From assembly GCA_032871835.1 (NCBI GenBank), contig CM065300.1:115007088-115071087 (forward strand): DNA of 64,000 bases, in the 5' to 3' direction. The notes below the pieces were generated by a model, which had not been told where the DNA came from, searched no databases, and saw nothing but the letters and a program-made list of their open reading frames with translations. Below, in pieces: positions 34,026-45,849 of the stretch. Positions within the stretch are counted from its first letter, which is position 1. Every line of letters begins with the position of its first letter. The translations under genes were made by a program, and so were the position numbers. The DNA is from Dipteronia dyeriana (lineage: Eukaryota; Streptophyta; Magnoliopsida; Sapindales; Sapindaceae).

Positions 34026-34927
34026 AGGACTTAGGAGAAGCAAGTTATATTCTTCGTATCCAAGTCATAAGGGCAAGAAAGAATAGAACGCTTGCATTGT
34101 CCCAAGCTTTATACATAGATAAAATCTTGTCTAGGTTTTCCATGCTAGATTCCAAGAAAGGTATGTTACCTTTCAGACGTGGAATCAAACTTTCTAAGGA
34201 ACAAGTTCCTAAGAATAAGCATGAAGAGCAATTCATGAGTGGGGTTCCATATGCATCGGCAGTTGGAAGTCACATGTATGCAACGCTCTGCACTAGACCA
34301 GATATTTGTTTTATTGTGGGCATAGTTAGCAGGTTTCAATCGAAACTTGGTCCTGATCACTGGACGGCAGTCAAGCATATTTTCAAGTATTTTAGAAGAA
34401 CGAGAGATTAAATGTTTGTATACTCTGTAGGGGATTTAATTCTTGTTGGGTATACAGATTCTGATTTTTAGTCAGATTTTGACTCTAAGAGATCAACATC
34501 AGGATCTGTGTTTACTATTAGATGAGGGGCAGTCATATGGGGGAGTATCAAGCAATCTTGTATTGCCAATTCCACCATGGAAGCCGAGTATGTTGCCGCA
34601 TGCGAGGCTGCAAAAAAGGATGTCTGGCTTCGCCAACTCTTGATTGACTTGGAAGTGGTTCCTGATGCGAACAAGCAGATCACTATCTATTGTGACAATA
34701 GTGGAGCAGCGGCTAATTCGAGAGAACCAAGAAGTCATAAGAGATGGAAACACATTGAAAGAAAGTATCACCTTCTAAGGGAAAATGTGCATAGGGGTGA
34801 CGTGACGATTACCATGATCGCATCAGAAGAAAATCTAGCAGATCCCTTTACAAAGGCCCTTCCAAAAAAGAGTTTTGATAGGCATCTAGAGAACATGGGG
34901 ATGAGAGATATGACACATATGTTATAG
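34026..34927 (+). pseudogene. Copia A3 RT C-terminus and RNase H
   Basis: Resumes the RT cut at 23249. Piece to 34411 shows DLGEASYILRIQV-like thumb sequence and SAVGSHMYATLCTRPDI; a TAA follows at 34409. RNase H is well kept from 34577 to a natural stop at 34925-34927: EAEYVAACEA, YCDNSGAAAN, the HIERKYHLLRE block and ADPFTKALPKK. The open frame 33986-34411 starts inside the B3 LTR and runs into RT, so its first 13 or so residues are not RT. Confidence 0.88.
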
Positions 34928-34941
34928 AGCAAGTGAGGGAT
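34928..34941 (+). other. Polypurine tract of A3
   Basis: GAGCAAGTGAGGGAT directly before the LTR start TGTTGGGATTATGC at 34942. It shows that the LTR at 34942-37348 is at once the 3' LTR of A3 and the 5' LTR of A4. Confidence 0.75.
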
Positions 34942-37348
34942 TGTTGGGATTATGCTCGATAGCAAGAGTGTAATAATGTAATTGACAATCTTTTCATATT
35001 AAAAAGGTGATTTCTAGTTTAATAAATCTCATAGCATTTATAGTTTAATTATTATAATTGTCAAAAGTAAATAATCATAAGGTCAAACGACTTTGAGAAA
35101 AAAAAATTGTTCATACATCTAGATATGTATGAGGTAGACACAATTCTTTAGTTAGCCTTGAATAATATTCACAACTTAAGATAAAAGGTTGGGCGCCTTT
35201 ATCTTGTCAAAGTTGTAGATTCTTTTACTAGCATTTGAATGGGATCAAATGTGTTATGATGAGTCTAAAATCATCAAAGTGAGGTGTCTTTGGGCAAAAA
35301 GAATCTAGTGCACTGGGTACATTGAATAGGATCACAATGAAATACTTTATTTAGAACCATCAATGGATAAAAGTTTTCATTTGAAGACAATAGGAATGTC
35401 TATCTCAATCCTGAGATAAATGATGGACTTATTGTTGCAAGTGTTATCATTTGAGCTATCAAATAGTACAATTATATAGCATAGTCTGTCCTCGATAGTT
35501 TGGTTGTATTCATTTGTTAATCGATAGAGGACTTCGTTTATAGATATGGACATCGTTTCTAAATTTAGTAAATGAGAGTAGAATACCATCATATGGATGT
35601 TTTGAGGTATTGGATATTAAATCGTAACGTTAAGTTTTCAATAGTGTCTATTGAAACATGCCTTCTAGATAAGTCAAAATATCCAAGTTCAAAATGTGGT
35701 CATATGAGTAAATATGGTAACTTGGAGAGCTATAGGCGGTCTATGAGCTCTTGGCGATTACCTGTATTCTTCACGGGGATACACTTTCTCCAATAAGGTT
35801 GTCTAGGGTATGAATGAGTAACATCAACTTATTTTATCTTTATTTAAGAGTTCAATTTTAGTTCTAGTGGAATGAACTAAAATTAAATTGATCGGACCTA
35901 AGTGAATCATTTGTTGATTGTGATTTGGTTGTGTCTATTAGAGCTTAAATTTAGATAGCCCGCCAAGATCCTCAATCGACACTAACTTGCATGGATCACT
36001 TGATATATTCTACCGGACCAATTTAGGGGTCCATCTAGAATTGCATTGAAGCATGTGGACTTGTTTCTTTTTGTATGAATAGGGCTAGTTCACATGTGGA
36101 CTTTTTATAAATGTCAAATGGATTTAATAAAATAAGAAAATAATATATTGGCCCATATATATTGTTTGGGCGGCAAGGCTATTTAGAATAGCTTAATTAT
36201 ATTATTTTATTTTATTATTTAATTAAATGAAAATTAATTAATTTGTAGATTGATTAATTATTTAATTAAAAGTCAAAATCTTTTTCCTAGTAGGAGATGG
36301 TCTCCTAAAATTTTGGTAGTATAATTAATGTTAAAGACTATATTTGATAAGTAGATAAATAAAATGAATTATTTATCTAATGAAATTAGGAAGTCTTTAA
36401 TATGGTTACAAATAAAGTATTGAGTTGGATTATGAGTCTTGGTGTAGAATAGAATTTCTTTTTGAAAAGGATTCTTAACCACCAAGTAAATCTACCTAAG
36501 GAAAGGATTCTTAACTACAAAGTAAATCCTTCTTAGGAAAAGAATTAAGTCTCCTAATATATATCCTATGATTTTCGGTCAGCCCATGTATATATATAAG
36601 AGGATAGAATTCTTTTTAGATAAGGATTCTTAAGTATCAAAAAAATCTATATAAGGAAAGGATTCTTGCCAACCAAGTAAATCCGTCTTATGAGAGGTTT
36701 TATAATCCAATATATATCCCTTGTGATTTTCGGCCAGCCCTATCATAATTTCAAGAGGAGATTTTGGCTAGCCTAGTTTTTCTAGGAGAGAAGAATTCGA
36801 CCATCATAGGAATTTTGAGGGAGAAAAATCTGATTTTACTCTAGACAAAATTTGATCAACTCTAAGAAATAGTGTGTGATTCGGGAAAGAAGAAATCGAA
36901 AGAAAGAATGTTTAGTTTTCGATAGTACACTAGTAGCCTTTACATCAAAAGGTTTTGTGTACAACATCGAATCAAGGTTCACGTGATTTTCAATCAAATT
37001 GATTGATAATTCACAAGTGACATAACGTTCTTTGTTTTCTTCTTGGAGGATTATTATAACTAACAAAGAGAAAGATTTTGTTTGTTTCCATCCTCAGGTA
37101 TACGATTTAAAGAAAGGGAGCACACACTCCTAAGTGATTCATGTTCGTGATTGGATTGGAAGATCTTACGGAATTGATTCGGTGCTTGTTGAATCGTCAC
37201 GAAAAAAAGGTACAACATTTTTTATAAACATCAATTAATCTAGTGTTAAGGTTCTTGTTAGTCAAAGGGAAAAAATTTATTTATACGCAAACCCTAATTT
37301 TATTAAATTTTCCCATGCTTCCGTTGCGCGGGTTTTATTTTCCCTACA
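34942..37348 (+). repeat. LTR shared by A3 and A4 (5' LTR of A4)
   Basis: TGTTGGGATTATGC to CCCTACA. Contains the motif-repeat cluster (36455-36700) and TATATATA tracts (36560, 36590, 36710). Shares with the right LTR of A4 private changes such as the short form TCCTAAAATTTTGG near 36305 and 43834, so the two are a close pair. It lacks about 50 bases near 36745 that the right LTR keeps. Confidence 0.92.
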
Positions 37349-37350
37349 AT

Positions 37351-37366
37351 TGGTATCAGAGCCTGG
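37351..37366 (+). other. Primer binding site of A4
   Basis: TGGTATCAGAGCCTGG, two bases after the LTR. Complement of the 3' end of plant initiator-Met tRNA, with one change beyond the first 12 bases. Confidence 0.9.
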
Positions 37367-38695
37367 TTGTACCCTTGATTAATTGATGTATATGTTCGTG
37401 AATCTTTTTCTTTTTGTTGTATATATGCATGTTTCAGAAAGAGATGGCACTCTAGGTATTCATATATATATTTACATTGGAATGTATGGATATATATATA
37501 TGTTTTATAAGTGGTTTGTTATTGTTCAATTTTGGTCCTAGAATTTCAATGTATTTTGTTTTGAGATTGTAACAAGAAGGGTGGTCTATCATCGCCATAA
37601 TTTCCTTTTTGGTAGTTGCTAGGTTTTTTTTTGTTGTAATAAAAAAATGGAGTATTTTATTACATAAATTCTTCTGTAATAAATTCAAGTATCGAAGACT
37701 CGAAGGTTTGAAGAATTAGGAGCAACCGGAACAAGTTTGGGACAGTGCGAGCTGTAACAACAAACGTGCGTACGAAGAGCACGCAGCCACGTTTGTTGTG
37801 GCATGGGCTGCTCACAGCAGGCCTATGGTAACCATGTGCAGCCCTTTATGGGTTTATGGCATGTGCATGCCCATCGGTAAGGGCCAAGGGTGCGCACGCC
37901 CATGGGAGGCAGCCGAGAGAGTCCGAACGACGAAGGTCGCGTGAAGACTTGTTTGCCAAGAAAGGAGTTTTATGTATTCCAAGACATGTAATTTACTTGC
38001 TTTTCTAGGATGGACCAAAATTGAAGCTATTTATATTTTTCGTAAATATTGCAATGTTTGTCATTGTTTGATAACACGGCATATAGAATAGGAGTGCCAC
38101 TCATATATCTCTTTTGGTATGAACATGCATTGAATGGTTTAAGTATCTAAATTGGCATCTAGATAACTTGGTAAATCATTATTTAGAATTCGATCAAACG
38201 TCTTAAACAATTGAGTGGGAGAAGGTGTTTTGGAACACCTATGGCCTCCAAGTTTAGTCGAGCTTTATGTTTCGTGAATAACCCCCCAATGGGTACTCAT
38301 GAATGGTATTTAGTAAGATACTTCCTTACAAGGATAGACTAGACAATTATCCCAAACGATATCTACTCCCAAAAGAGGGATATTTGTGAAGGATTATATT
38401 GAAGGTCGATAACTTGGTATTACACTCAATGTAATTTTATTAATATCTTCCCAAGAGTTCTTGTTAATAAAAATTACAAGGCTAAAATTGAAAACGTTGG
38501 TTGTTATGTTAACAATTAGGTGGGACCAAGTCCAAAGTAAATGTTCCGAACTCCTAAAGGAGGCATGACATTTATGGATGTTGGATCACCGTTGAATATT
38601 TACGATTGAATTATTTTATTTAATTCAAGATAAATATTCAAAAGTGCTTTATCGTGATTATTTACTTATATAATTTCTTTTATTATAAAGAAATC
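37367..38695 (+). other. Long leader of copia A4
   Basis: About 1.3 kb between primer site and gag with no long frame. A GC-richer block (37740-37930) with GTGCAGCCC, GCATGTGCATGCCC and GCGCACGCCCATG words stands out from the AT-rich rest. Similar GTGCAGCCC-type blocks occur in the C leaders (47500-47600 and 57170-57440). Probably structured leader RNA; packaging or dimer signals would be expected here. Confidence 0.55.
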
Positions 38696-39404
38696 ATGAC
38701 CCCATCCCTAATCAACATCCTAAGAGATAGTACTTTAACTGATGATAATTATGTCACATGAAAAAGGAAAATTGGGTTGTTATTGCAAGCTGAAAAACAT
38801 AAATTTGTTATGTCTATTCCTTAACCACCAAACTAATAAATCTACTTAGGAGCAAAGAGATGAGTATTAGTAGTGGAAGTCTTCAGATGAGATGGCTAAA
38901 TGTAAGTTATATTATGGCCACATCTCCGACGTGTTGCAACAGCAACATGATGGAATGGAGACTGCTGCCGATATATTGATGTCTCTAGAGGAGATGTTTG
39001 CTATGAGGTCTACGATGACTAAGAGAGAGGCAGTGACTGCTTATATGAATCTTATGATGAAACCTGAACAGGGTGTGAAAGATCATATTATGAAAGTCAT
39101 AGCACATCTCAACATTGCTGAACTAAATGGTGCTGAGATTGATGGTGAGACGAAAATTGACTTGATTGTCAACACACTGTCAGATTCCTTTGATCAATTC
39201 AAGTTGGATTACACCTTGAATAATATGGAATACACCTTGCAAGGCCTGATGCAAGATGTTCAAAGCGCGGAAAAAATCCTTGTGAAAGGTAAGGGTCAAG
39301 AGATTCTTATGCTTGGTAAGTTGCTACTGTTAAAGACCCGTAAGAAGATCAAGAGACAACAGAAGAAAAGCAACTTGAGCCTTCTTAGAAAAAGACCGAG
39401 ATAG
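38696..39404 (+). pseudogene. Copia A4 gag, broken
   Basis: Start ATGACCCCATCC at 38696, an in-frame TGA where LTDDNYVTW would be expected (near 38758), and a frameshift before 38892. From 38892 to 39404 the frame is open: HISDVLQQQHDGMETA, MTKREAVTAYMNLMMK, DHIMKVIAHLNIAELNGAEID, SFDQFKLDY. This is the UBN2-type copia capsid domain. The zinc knuckle after it (CFLCGEKV..., near 39428) has lost its His/Cys end. Confidence 0.85.
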
Positions 39405-40977
39405 TAACCAAGATTAAAGGGAAGTGTTTCCTTTGTGGTGAAAAGGTTCAAAGGAATAGACTGAATTAGAATGAATTCAACTTGTATTTAGGCAATTGAG
39501 CATTGGTGTCTACTAGTGTAGTGGAAGATATTAGAATCAATTTAGATTCTTATAGGCATTTAGATTTAATAAACGTTTAGTATGTACCACAATACAAGAG
39601 GAATTTAATTTCGATCTTTTGTCTAAATAAATTTGGAGATTCGGTTACTTTTAATAAAAGGTTTTATTATTAGTAAGAATACAAAAAATTTTACAAAGGT
39701 ACATTGGAAAACGGTTTATTCTATTTGTATAGAAATATCTCTCACTTGTTAGACACGGAACCAACGGAACTTAATCATAAAAGAGGAAAATTATCGAAAG
39801 ATGAAACCTACCAATGGCTTTTGTGCCTAGGTCATATTAACCTTAATAGGATTTAAAGATTGGTAAGTGACGGACCTCTACGTGACTTAAAGGTTGATGA
39901 TCTACCAACTTGTGAAATCTTGTTCGGAAGGTAAAATGACCAAAAGGTCGTTTACGACCAAAGGCATAAGAGCCAATCGAATGTTTAGGATTGATACACA
40001 CCGATGTGCGTGGACCTATGAGCATTCAAGCTAGAAATGGATGTGGATATGAGTACTTCAGCACTTTCACGGATGATCACTCAAGATTTTTTTATGTTTA
40101 TCTCATGAGACATAAGTCAGATGTTTTTTACATGTTCAAAGCATTTAAAGCTGAAGTGGAAAATCAGGTTGAGAAACGTATAAAAATCTTGAGATCTGAT
40201 CATTGTGGAGAATATCTATCCGGTAAGTTTCAGCAATATCTTATCGATAATGGGATAATTTCTTAGTTTTTTGCACTAGGCACACCTCAACAAAATAGGG
40301 TGGAAGAAAGGAGAAATAAAACTCTTTTGGACATGGTTAGGTCTACGTTGAGTTATTCAACGCTCTCTAATTCTTTTTGGGGATATGCTTTACAAACCGC
40401 AATGTACATTCTAAACGATGTACCATCTAGGTCGGTTCCTAAAACACCGCATGAGTAATGGACCGGGTGAAAGCCTAGTTTACAATATTTAAGGATATTT
40501 GGATGTCCTGCGTAAGTGTTAAAAGGAAAGATAGAAAAGATGGAGTCCCGTTCAGAAACATGCATATTTGTAGGGTCACCAAAAGGAATAAAAAGATATT
40601 ATTTTTATAGTCTTTAAGATCTTAAAGTATTTGTTTCGACAAATGCAAAATTTCTGGAAAAGGACTATATGAATAATTTTGTCCCTAAAAGTAGAATTGT
40701 CCTGAATGAGCTTTCAGGAGATACAATTCCACATTCACAACCAAGCCCAATTATAAGTTCCGTACAAACACAAGATCAACAATCTACCATAACTCGTCGT
40801 AGTGGGAGGGTTAATAGACAACCCAAGAGATACAACGGTCTAGGAGAATCTGTAGAGAATCTTCTGGACGATGATGATCCCTATACGTACAAGGAAGCAA
40901 TAGAAGATGTTGATTGTCGCCATTGGCAAAAGGCAATGCAATCCGAAATTGAATCTATGTTCAAAAACAAAGTCTGA
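39405..40977 (+). pseudogene. Copia A4 protease-integrase, broken
   Basis: Protease remnants near 39480-39650 (DIRINLDSY, YVPQYKRNLIS). Pre-integrase zinc-binding block near 39830-39930 with an indel at CEILF. Integrase piece 39991-40266: MIHTDVRGPMSIQA with the first Asp, TFTDDHSRFFYVYLMRH, then the second catalytic block changed to RSDHCGEYLSG. The stop TAG at 40264 and the change of NGVAERR to a stop plus VEERR remove the Glu block. The C-terminal linker 40669-40977 ends in a TGA. Confidence 0.85.
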
Positions 40978-42452
40978 TCTCTTGTAGACTTGCCTAAACT
41001 GATAAAACTCATTGAGTGCAAGTGGGTATACAAGAGGAAAAGAGGAATGGATGGAAAAGTGGAAACTTTTAAACCTAGATCGGTAGCTAAAGGTTATACA
41101 CAGAAGGAAGGTATCGATTATGAAGAAACATTCTCTTATGTGGCCATGCTTAAATCCATAAGGATACTCTTATCCAATGCAGCATCTCTAGACCTAGAGA
41201 TTTGGCAAATGGACATCAAGACAACTTTCCTTAATGGAAGTCTTGATGAAAGCATCTACATGATGCAACCAGAAGGGTTCACTGAAAAAGGCCAAGAGGA
41301 AAGGGTATGCAAGTTGCAAAGATCCATATATGGATTTAGGCAAGCATTCAGATCCTGGAACATAAGGTTCGATCAAGCCATGAAAAGTTTTGGATTTATT
41401 AAAAACCTTGACGAACCTTGTGTATACTAAAGGATTAAAGGCGACAAGTTGGTTTTTCTAGTTCTTTATGTTGATGATATACTACTCATCGGAAACAATG
41501 TAGGTGTATTGACATCAATAAAAGAATGGTTAGCAAAACAATTTGATATGAAGGACTTAGGAGAAGCAAGTTATATTCTTGGTATCCAAGTCATAATGGA
41601 TAGAAAGAATAGAACAATTGCATTATCCCAAGCTTCATACATAGATAAAATCTTTTCTAGGTTTTCTATGCAAGATTCCAAGAAAGGTATGTTACCTTTC
41701 AGACATGGAATCAAACTTTCTAAGGAACAAATTCCTAAGAATGAGCATGAAGAGCAATTCATAAGTAGAGCTTCATATGCTTCGGCAGTTGGAAGTCTCA
41801 TGTATGCAATGCTCTGCACTAGACCAGATATTTATTTTGCTGTGGGCATAGTTAGCAGGTTTCAATCGAAACCTTGTCCTGATCATTGGACGGCAGTCAA
41901 GCATATTTTCAAGTATCTTAGGAGAACGAGAGATTATATGCTTGTATACTCTTGAAGGGATTTAATTCCTGTTGGGTATACAGATTCTGATTTTCAGTTA
42001 GATTCTGACCCTAGGAGATCAACATCAGGATCTGTGTTTACTATTGGAGGAGGGGCAGTCATATGGAGGAGTATCAAGCAATCTTGTACTGCCGATTTCA
42101 CCATGGAAGCTGAGTATGTTGCCTCATGCGAGGCTGTAAAAGAGGTTGTCTGGCTCCGCCAATTCTTGATTGACTTGGAAGTGGTTCCTGATGTGAATAA
42201 GCAGATCACTATCTATTGTGACAATAGTGGAGCAGTGGCTAATTAAGAGAACCAAGAAGTCATAAGAACGGGAAACACATTGAAAGAAAGTATCACATTC
42301 TAAGGTAAATTATGCATGGGGGTGACGTGACGATTACCAAGATCGCGTCAGAAGAAAATCTGGCGGATCCCTTTACAAAGGCTCTTCCACAAAAGAATTT
42401 TGATGGGCATCTAGAGAACATGGGGATGAGAGATATGACACATTTTCTATAG
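40978..42452 (+). pseudogene. Copia A4 reverse transcriptase and RNase H, broken
   Basis: Two long open pieces. 40990-41430: KWVYKRKRGMDGKVE, KGYTQKEGIDYEETF, WQMDIKTTFLNGSLDESIY with catalytic Asp, CKLQRSIYGFRQA; stop TAA at 41428. 41449-41955: LYVDDILLIGNN with the intact YVDD box, DLGEASYILGIQ, SAVGSLMYAMLCTRPDI. A TGA closes it at 41953. RNase H follows (42034-42246: EAEYVASCEA, YCDNSGAVAN), with a TAA in place of the next codon, and runs degraded to TAG at 42452. Best preserved RT of family A here. Confidence 0.88.
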
Positions 42453-42466
42453 AGCAAGTGAGAGAT
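42453..42466 (+). other. Polypurine tract of A4
   Basis: AGCAAGTGAGAGAT directly before the 3' LTR start TGTTGGGATTAT at 42467. Confidence 0.75.
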
Positions 42467-44898
42467 TGTTGGGATTATCTCGATAGCAAGAGTGTAATAA
42501 TGTAATTGACAATCTTATCATATTAATAAAGTGATTTCTAGTTTAAAAAAAAAACTTATAGCATTTATAGTTTAATTATTAAAATTGTCAAAAGTAAATA
42601 ATCATAAGGTCAAAAGACTATGAGAAAAGAAGAATTGTTCATACATCTAGATATGTATGAGGTTGACATAATTCTTTAGTTAGTCTTGAATAATATTCAC
42701 AACTTAAGATAAAAAGTTGGGCGCCTTTATCTTGTCAAAGTTTATGATTCTTTTGCTAGCATTTGAATGAGATCAAATGTGTTATGATGAGTCTAAAATC
42801 ATCAAAGTGAGGTGTCTTTGAGCAAAAAAAATCTAGTGCACTTTGTACATTGAATAGGATCACAATGAAATATTTTATCTAGAACCGTCAATGGATAATA
42901 GTTTTCATTTGAGACAATCGGAGAGTCTATCTTAATCCTGAGATAAATGATGGACTTATGGTTGAAAGTGTTATCATTTGATCTATCAAAGATTACGATT
43001 TTATAGCATAATCTATCCTCGATAGTTTGGCGGTATTCATTTGTTAATCGATAGAGGACTTCATTAATAGATATGGACATTGTGGCTCCATTAAGTAAAT
43101 GAGAGTAGAATACCATCATATGGATGTTTTGAGGTATTGGATATTAAATCTTAACGTTAAGTTTTCAATAGTGTCTATTGAAACATGTCTTCTGGACAAG
43201 TAAAAATATTCAAATTCAAAATGTGGTCATATGAGTAAAAATGGTAACTTGGAGAGCTATAAGCGGTCTATGAGCTCTTGGTCATTACTGGTATTCTTCA
43301 CGAGGATACACTTTCTCCAATAAGGTTGTCTAGGGTATGAATGAGTAACATCAACTTATTCTATCTTTATTTAAGAGTTCAATTTTAGTGCTTTAGTGGA
43401 ATGAACTAAAATTAAATAGATCGGACCTAAGTGAATCATTTGTTGATTGTGATTGGGTTGTGTCTATTGGAGCTTAAATTTAGATAGCCCGACAAGATCC
43501 CCAATCCACACTAACTTGTATGGATCACTTGATATATTATACCGGACCAATTTAGGGGTCCATCTAGAATTGTATTGAGGCATGTGGACTTGTTTCTTTT
43601 TGTAAGAATAGGGCTAGTTCACATGTAGACTTTTTATAAAGGTCAAATGGATTTAATAAAATAAGAAAATAATATATTGGCCCATATATATTGTTTGGGC
43701 AACAAGTCTATTTAGAATAGCTTAATTATATTATTTTGTTTTATTATTTAATTAAATGAAAATTAATTAATTTGTAGATTGATTAATTATTTAATTAAAA
43801 GTCAAAATCTTTTTCCTAGTAGGAGATGGTCTCCTAAAATTTTGGTAGTATAATTAATGTTAAAGACTATATTTGATAAGTAGATAAATAAAATGAATTA
43901 TTTATCTAATGAAATTAGGAAGTCTTTAATATGGTTACAAATAAAGTATTGAGTTGGATTATGAGTCTTGGTGTAGAATAGAATTTCTTTTTGAAAAGGA
44001 TTCTTAACCACCAAGTAAATCTACCTAAGGAAAGGATTCTTAACTACCAAGTAAATCCTTCTTAGGAAAAGAATTAAGTCTCCTAATATATATCCTATGA
44101 TTTTCGGCCAGCCCATGTATATATATAAGAGGATAGAATTCTTTTTTGATAAGGATTCTTAAGTACCAAATAAATTCACCTAAGGAAAAGATTCTTGCCA
44201 ACCAAGTAAATCCTTCTGGTGAGAGGATTTATAATCTCATATATATCCCTTGTGATTTTTGGCCAGCCCTTATGCATTCTAAGAGTGAATTTCGGCCAGC
44301 CTAGCATAATTTCTAGAGGAGATTTCGGCTAGCTTAGTTTTTCTAGAAGATAAGAATTCGACCATCATTGGAATTTTGAGGGAGAAAAATCTGATTTTAC
44401 TCTAGACAAAATTCGATCAACTCTAAGAATCAGTGTGTGATTCGGGAAAGAAGATATAGGAAGAAAGAACGGTTAGTTTTCGATAGTACACTAGTAGCCT
44501 TTACATCAAAAGGTTTTGTGTACAACATCGAATCAAGGTTTACGAGAGTTTCAATCAAATTGACTAATAATTTACAAGTGACCTAATTCTTCTTGGAGGA
44601 ATATTGTAACTAAGAAAGATAAAGATTTTGTTTGTTTCCATCCTTAGGTAAACGATTTAAAGAAAGGGAGTTCACACTTCTAGTTGATTCACGTTCGTGA
44701 TTGGATTGGAAGATCTTACGGAATTGATTCGGCGTTTGTTCAATCATCACAAAAAAAAAGGTACGACACTTTTTATATACATCAATTAATCTAGGGTTAA
44801 GGTTCTTGTTAGTCAAAGGGAAAATTTTTATTTATACGCAAACCTTAATTTTATTAAATTTTCTCACGCTTCCACTGCACGGGTTTTATTTCTCTACA
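42467..44898 (+). repeat. A4 3' LTR
   Basis: 2432 bases, TGTTGGGATTATCTCG to CTCTACA. Close pair of the LTR at 34942. It has a run of about nine A near 42547 and keeps two TTCGGCCAGCC words near 44295 that the left LTR lost. Next bases (AATGG) do not repeat anything at the left end of the element. Confidence 0.9.
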
Positions 44899-45849
44899 AA
44901 TGGCGTTAAGTCTAGCTGATAGCGGGGTCCTTGAGGATGGATCTTCTCCAACAGTTATGTCATCAACAAGATTGGGGATATTAGCAACGCACGGAGATAA
45001 ACTCATATCTCTACTAGTGCCCATAATATTTCTCTTCGTAAAGTTTTGCCGAAATTATCTATTTGGCTCTAACGAAGGTTCAACCCCTTCTTCTAGTGCC
45101 ACATGTCAAATAGATAATATGAATAAATGGTAAACTACAAATCAAAGTAAATAAAAAGCAAGAGAAGACGTAAGATTTTACGTCGTAAAATCCCAAGGCG
45201 GGGAAACATCCACGGTTTTAGGGACAGGCTAGAGAAATAATATCCATTAGATTGCCAAAAGAATACACACTAAATCTCGCTTGATCTCTCTTAAGCTTAA
45301 TTGGCATTCATCCTTTCTATGGGTGTTGCGTGGGTCTATTTATACATGTGTAGAACCCTAATTCTTGGTGTACAATTAAGGAAAGTTCCCATAATTAAAT
45401 AAAACTCAAACATATTGAAGTCGTGTTATCTTTCTTCCTCGTTTTGTGTTGATTGTCTTTTGATTGCATTAGATCTCTTACTCAACCTGGACTTTGATAT
45501 CTATAACGAAATTTACTTCCTCGTCAATGTTTACATGCAGACACCTTGTTTAAGTTGGATTCATTCTCTACGTGTTTTGGGCTGTGATATTGCTAAATCT
45601 GAACGATGTCCATGTGTCACTCAATCGATCATCTACTGAACCCAACCAGACCTGCTCTTCCCTGGTCGATGATCTTACTCGATCACGGCCTTTACCCCGA
45701 CCATCTCGACTATCCCGATCGAGTCTTCCAGCCCGATCGTTTGTGTCATCTTGGTCGGGGGATTTAACGAGTGCTATTTAGTCAACTTGGGTTTTTTTGA
45801 TCGGGTTATCTTTTGGTGACATGGCATCGTCTAAATTTTACCAATAACA
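44899..45849 (-). repeat. Element D 5' LTR region
   Basis: 45150-45849 matches 8836-9434 plus 12004-12074 and ends TTTTACCAATAACA (- strand start TGTTATTGGTAAAA). CCCGACCATCTCG/CCCGATC words are repeated here as in the other D-type LTRs. The inner boundary is unclear: 44899-45150 may be the end of the LTR or the start of the internal region. The + strand frame 44900-45133 (77 residues, with a hydrophobic stretch LLVPIIFLFVKF) has no partner elsewhere and I do not accept it as a gene. Confidence 0.65.

Larger units (their letters stand above)
34942..44898 (+). mobile_element. Copia A4, LTR-to-LTR but dead
   Basis: Ty1/copia element of 9957 bases with LTRs of 2407 and 2432 bases, primer site, long leader, gag, protease, integrase, RT, RNase H and polypurine tract in canonical order. 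gag is of the Tork/Angela kind (lineage tentative). It shares its left LTR with the 3' end of A3, so no target duplication frames it; A3 and A4 form a tandem LTR-internal-LTR-internal-LTR array, most likely by unequal recombination. Stops and indels in every coding part. Confidence 0.92.
8836..45849 (-). mobile_element. Ty3/gypsy element D, heavily invaded
   Basis: Inferred from pieces that keep a consistent order and orientation. Reading the - strand: 5' LTR (45849 down to about 45000), gag (22694-21591), no recognisable pol, an antisense frame on the + strand (12518-14018 continued at 19031-19920), a polypurine tract (12090-12075) and the 3' LTR (12074-12004 plus 9434-8836). Insertions of A and B elements separate the pieces. 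An antisense frame next to the 3' LTR is a known trait of the Tat lineage (Grande, Retand-like). Assignment to one element is an inference from order, orientation and LTR similarity. Confidence 0.65.

Noticed and set aside
33986..34411. 141-residue chimera starting in LTR B3 and reading into copia RT
   Set aside because: Accidental join produced by the insertion; no sign of use.
44900..45133. 77-residue frame with a hydrophobic stretch next to the A4 3' LTR
   Set aside because: No second copy, no recognised domain, lies in the D LTR border region; too weak to call a gene.
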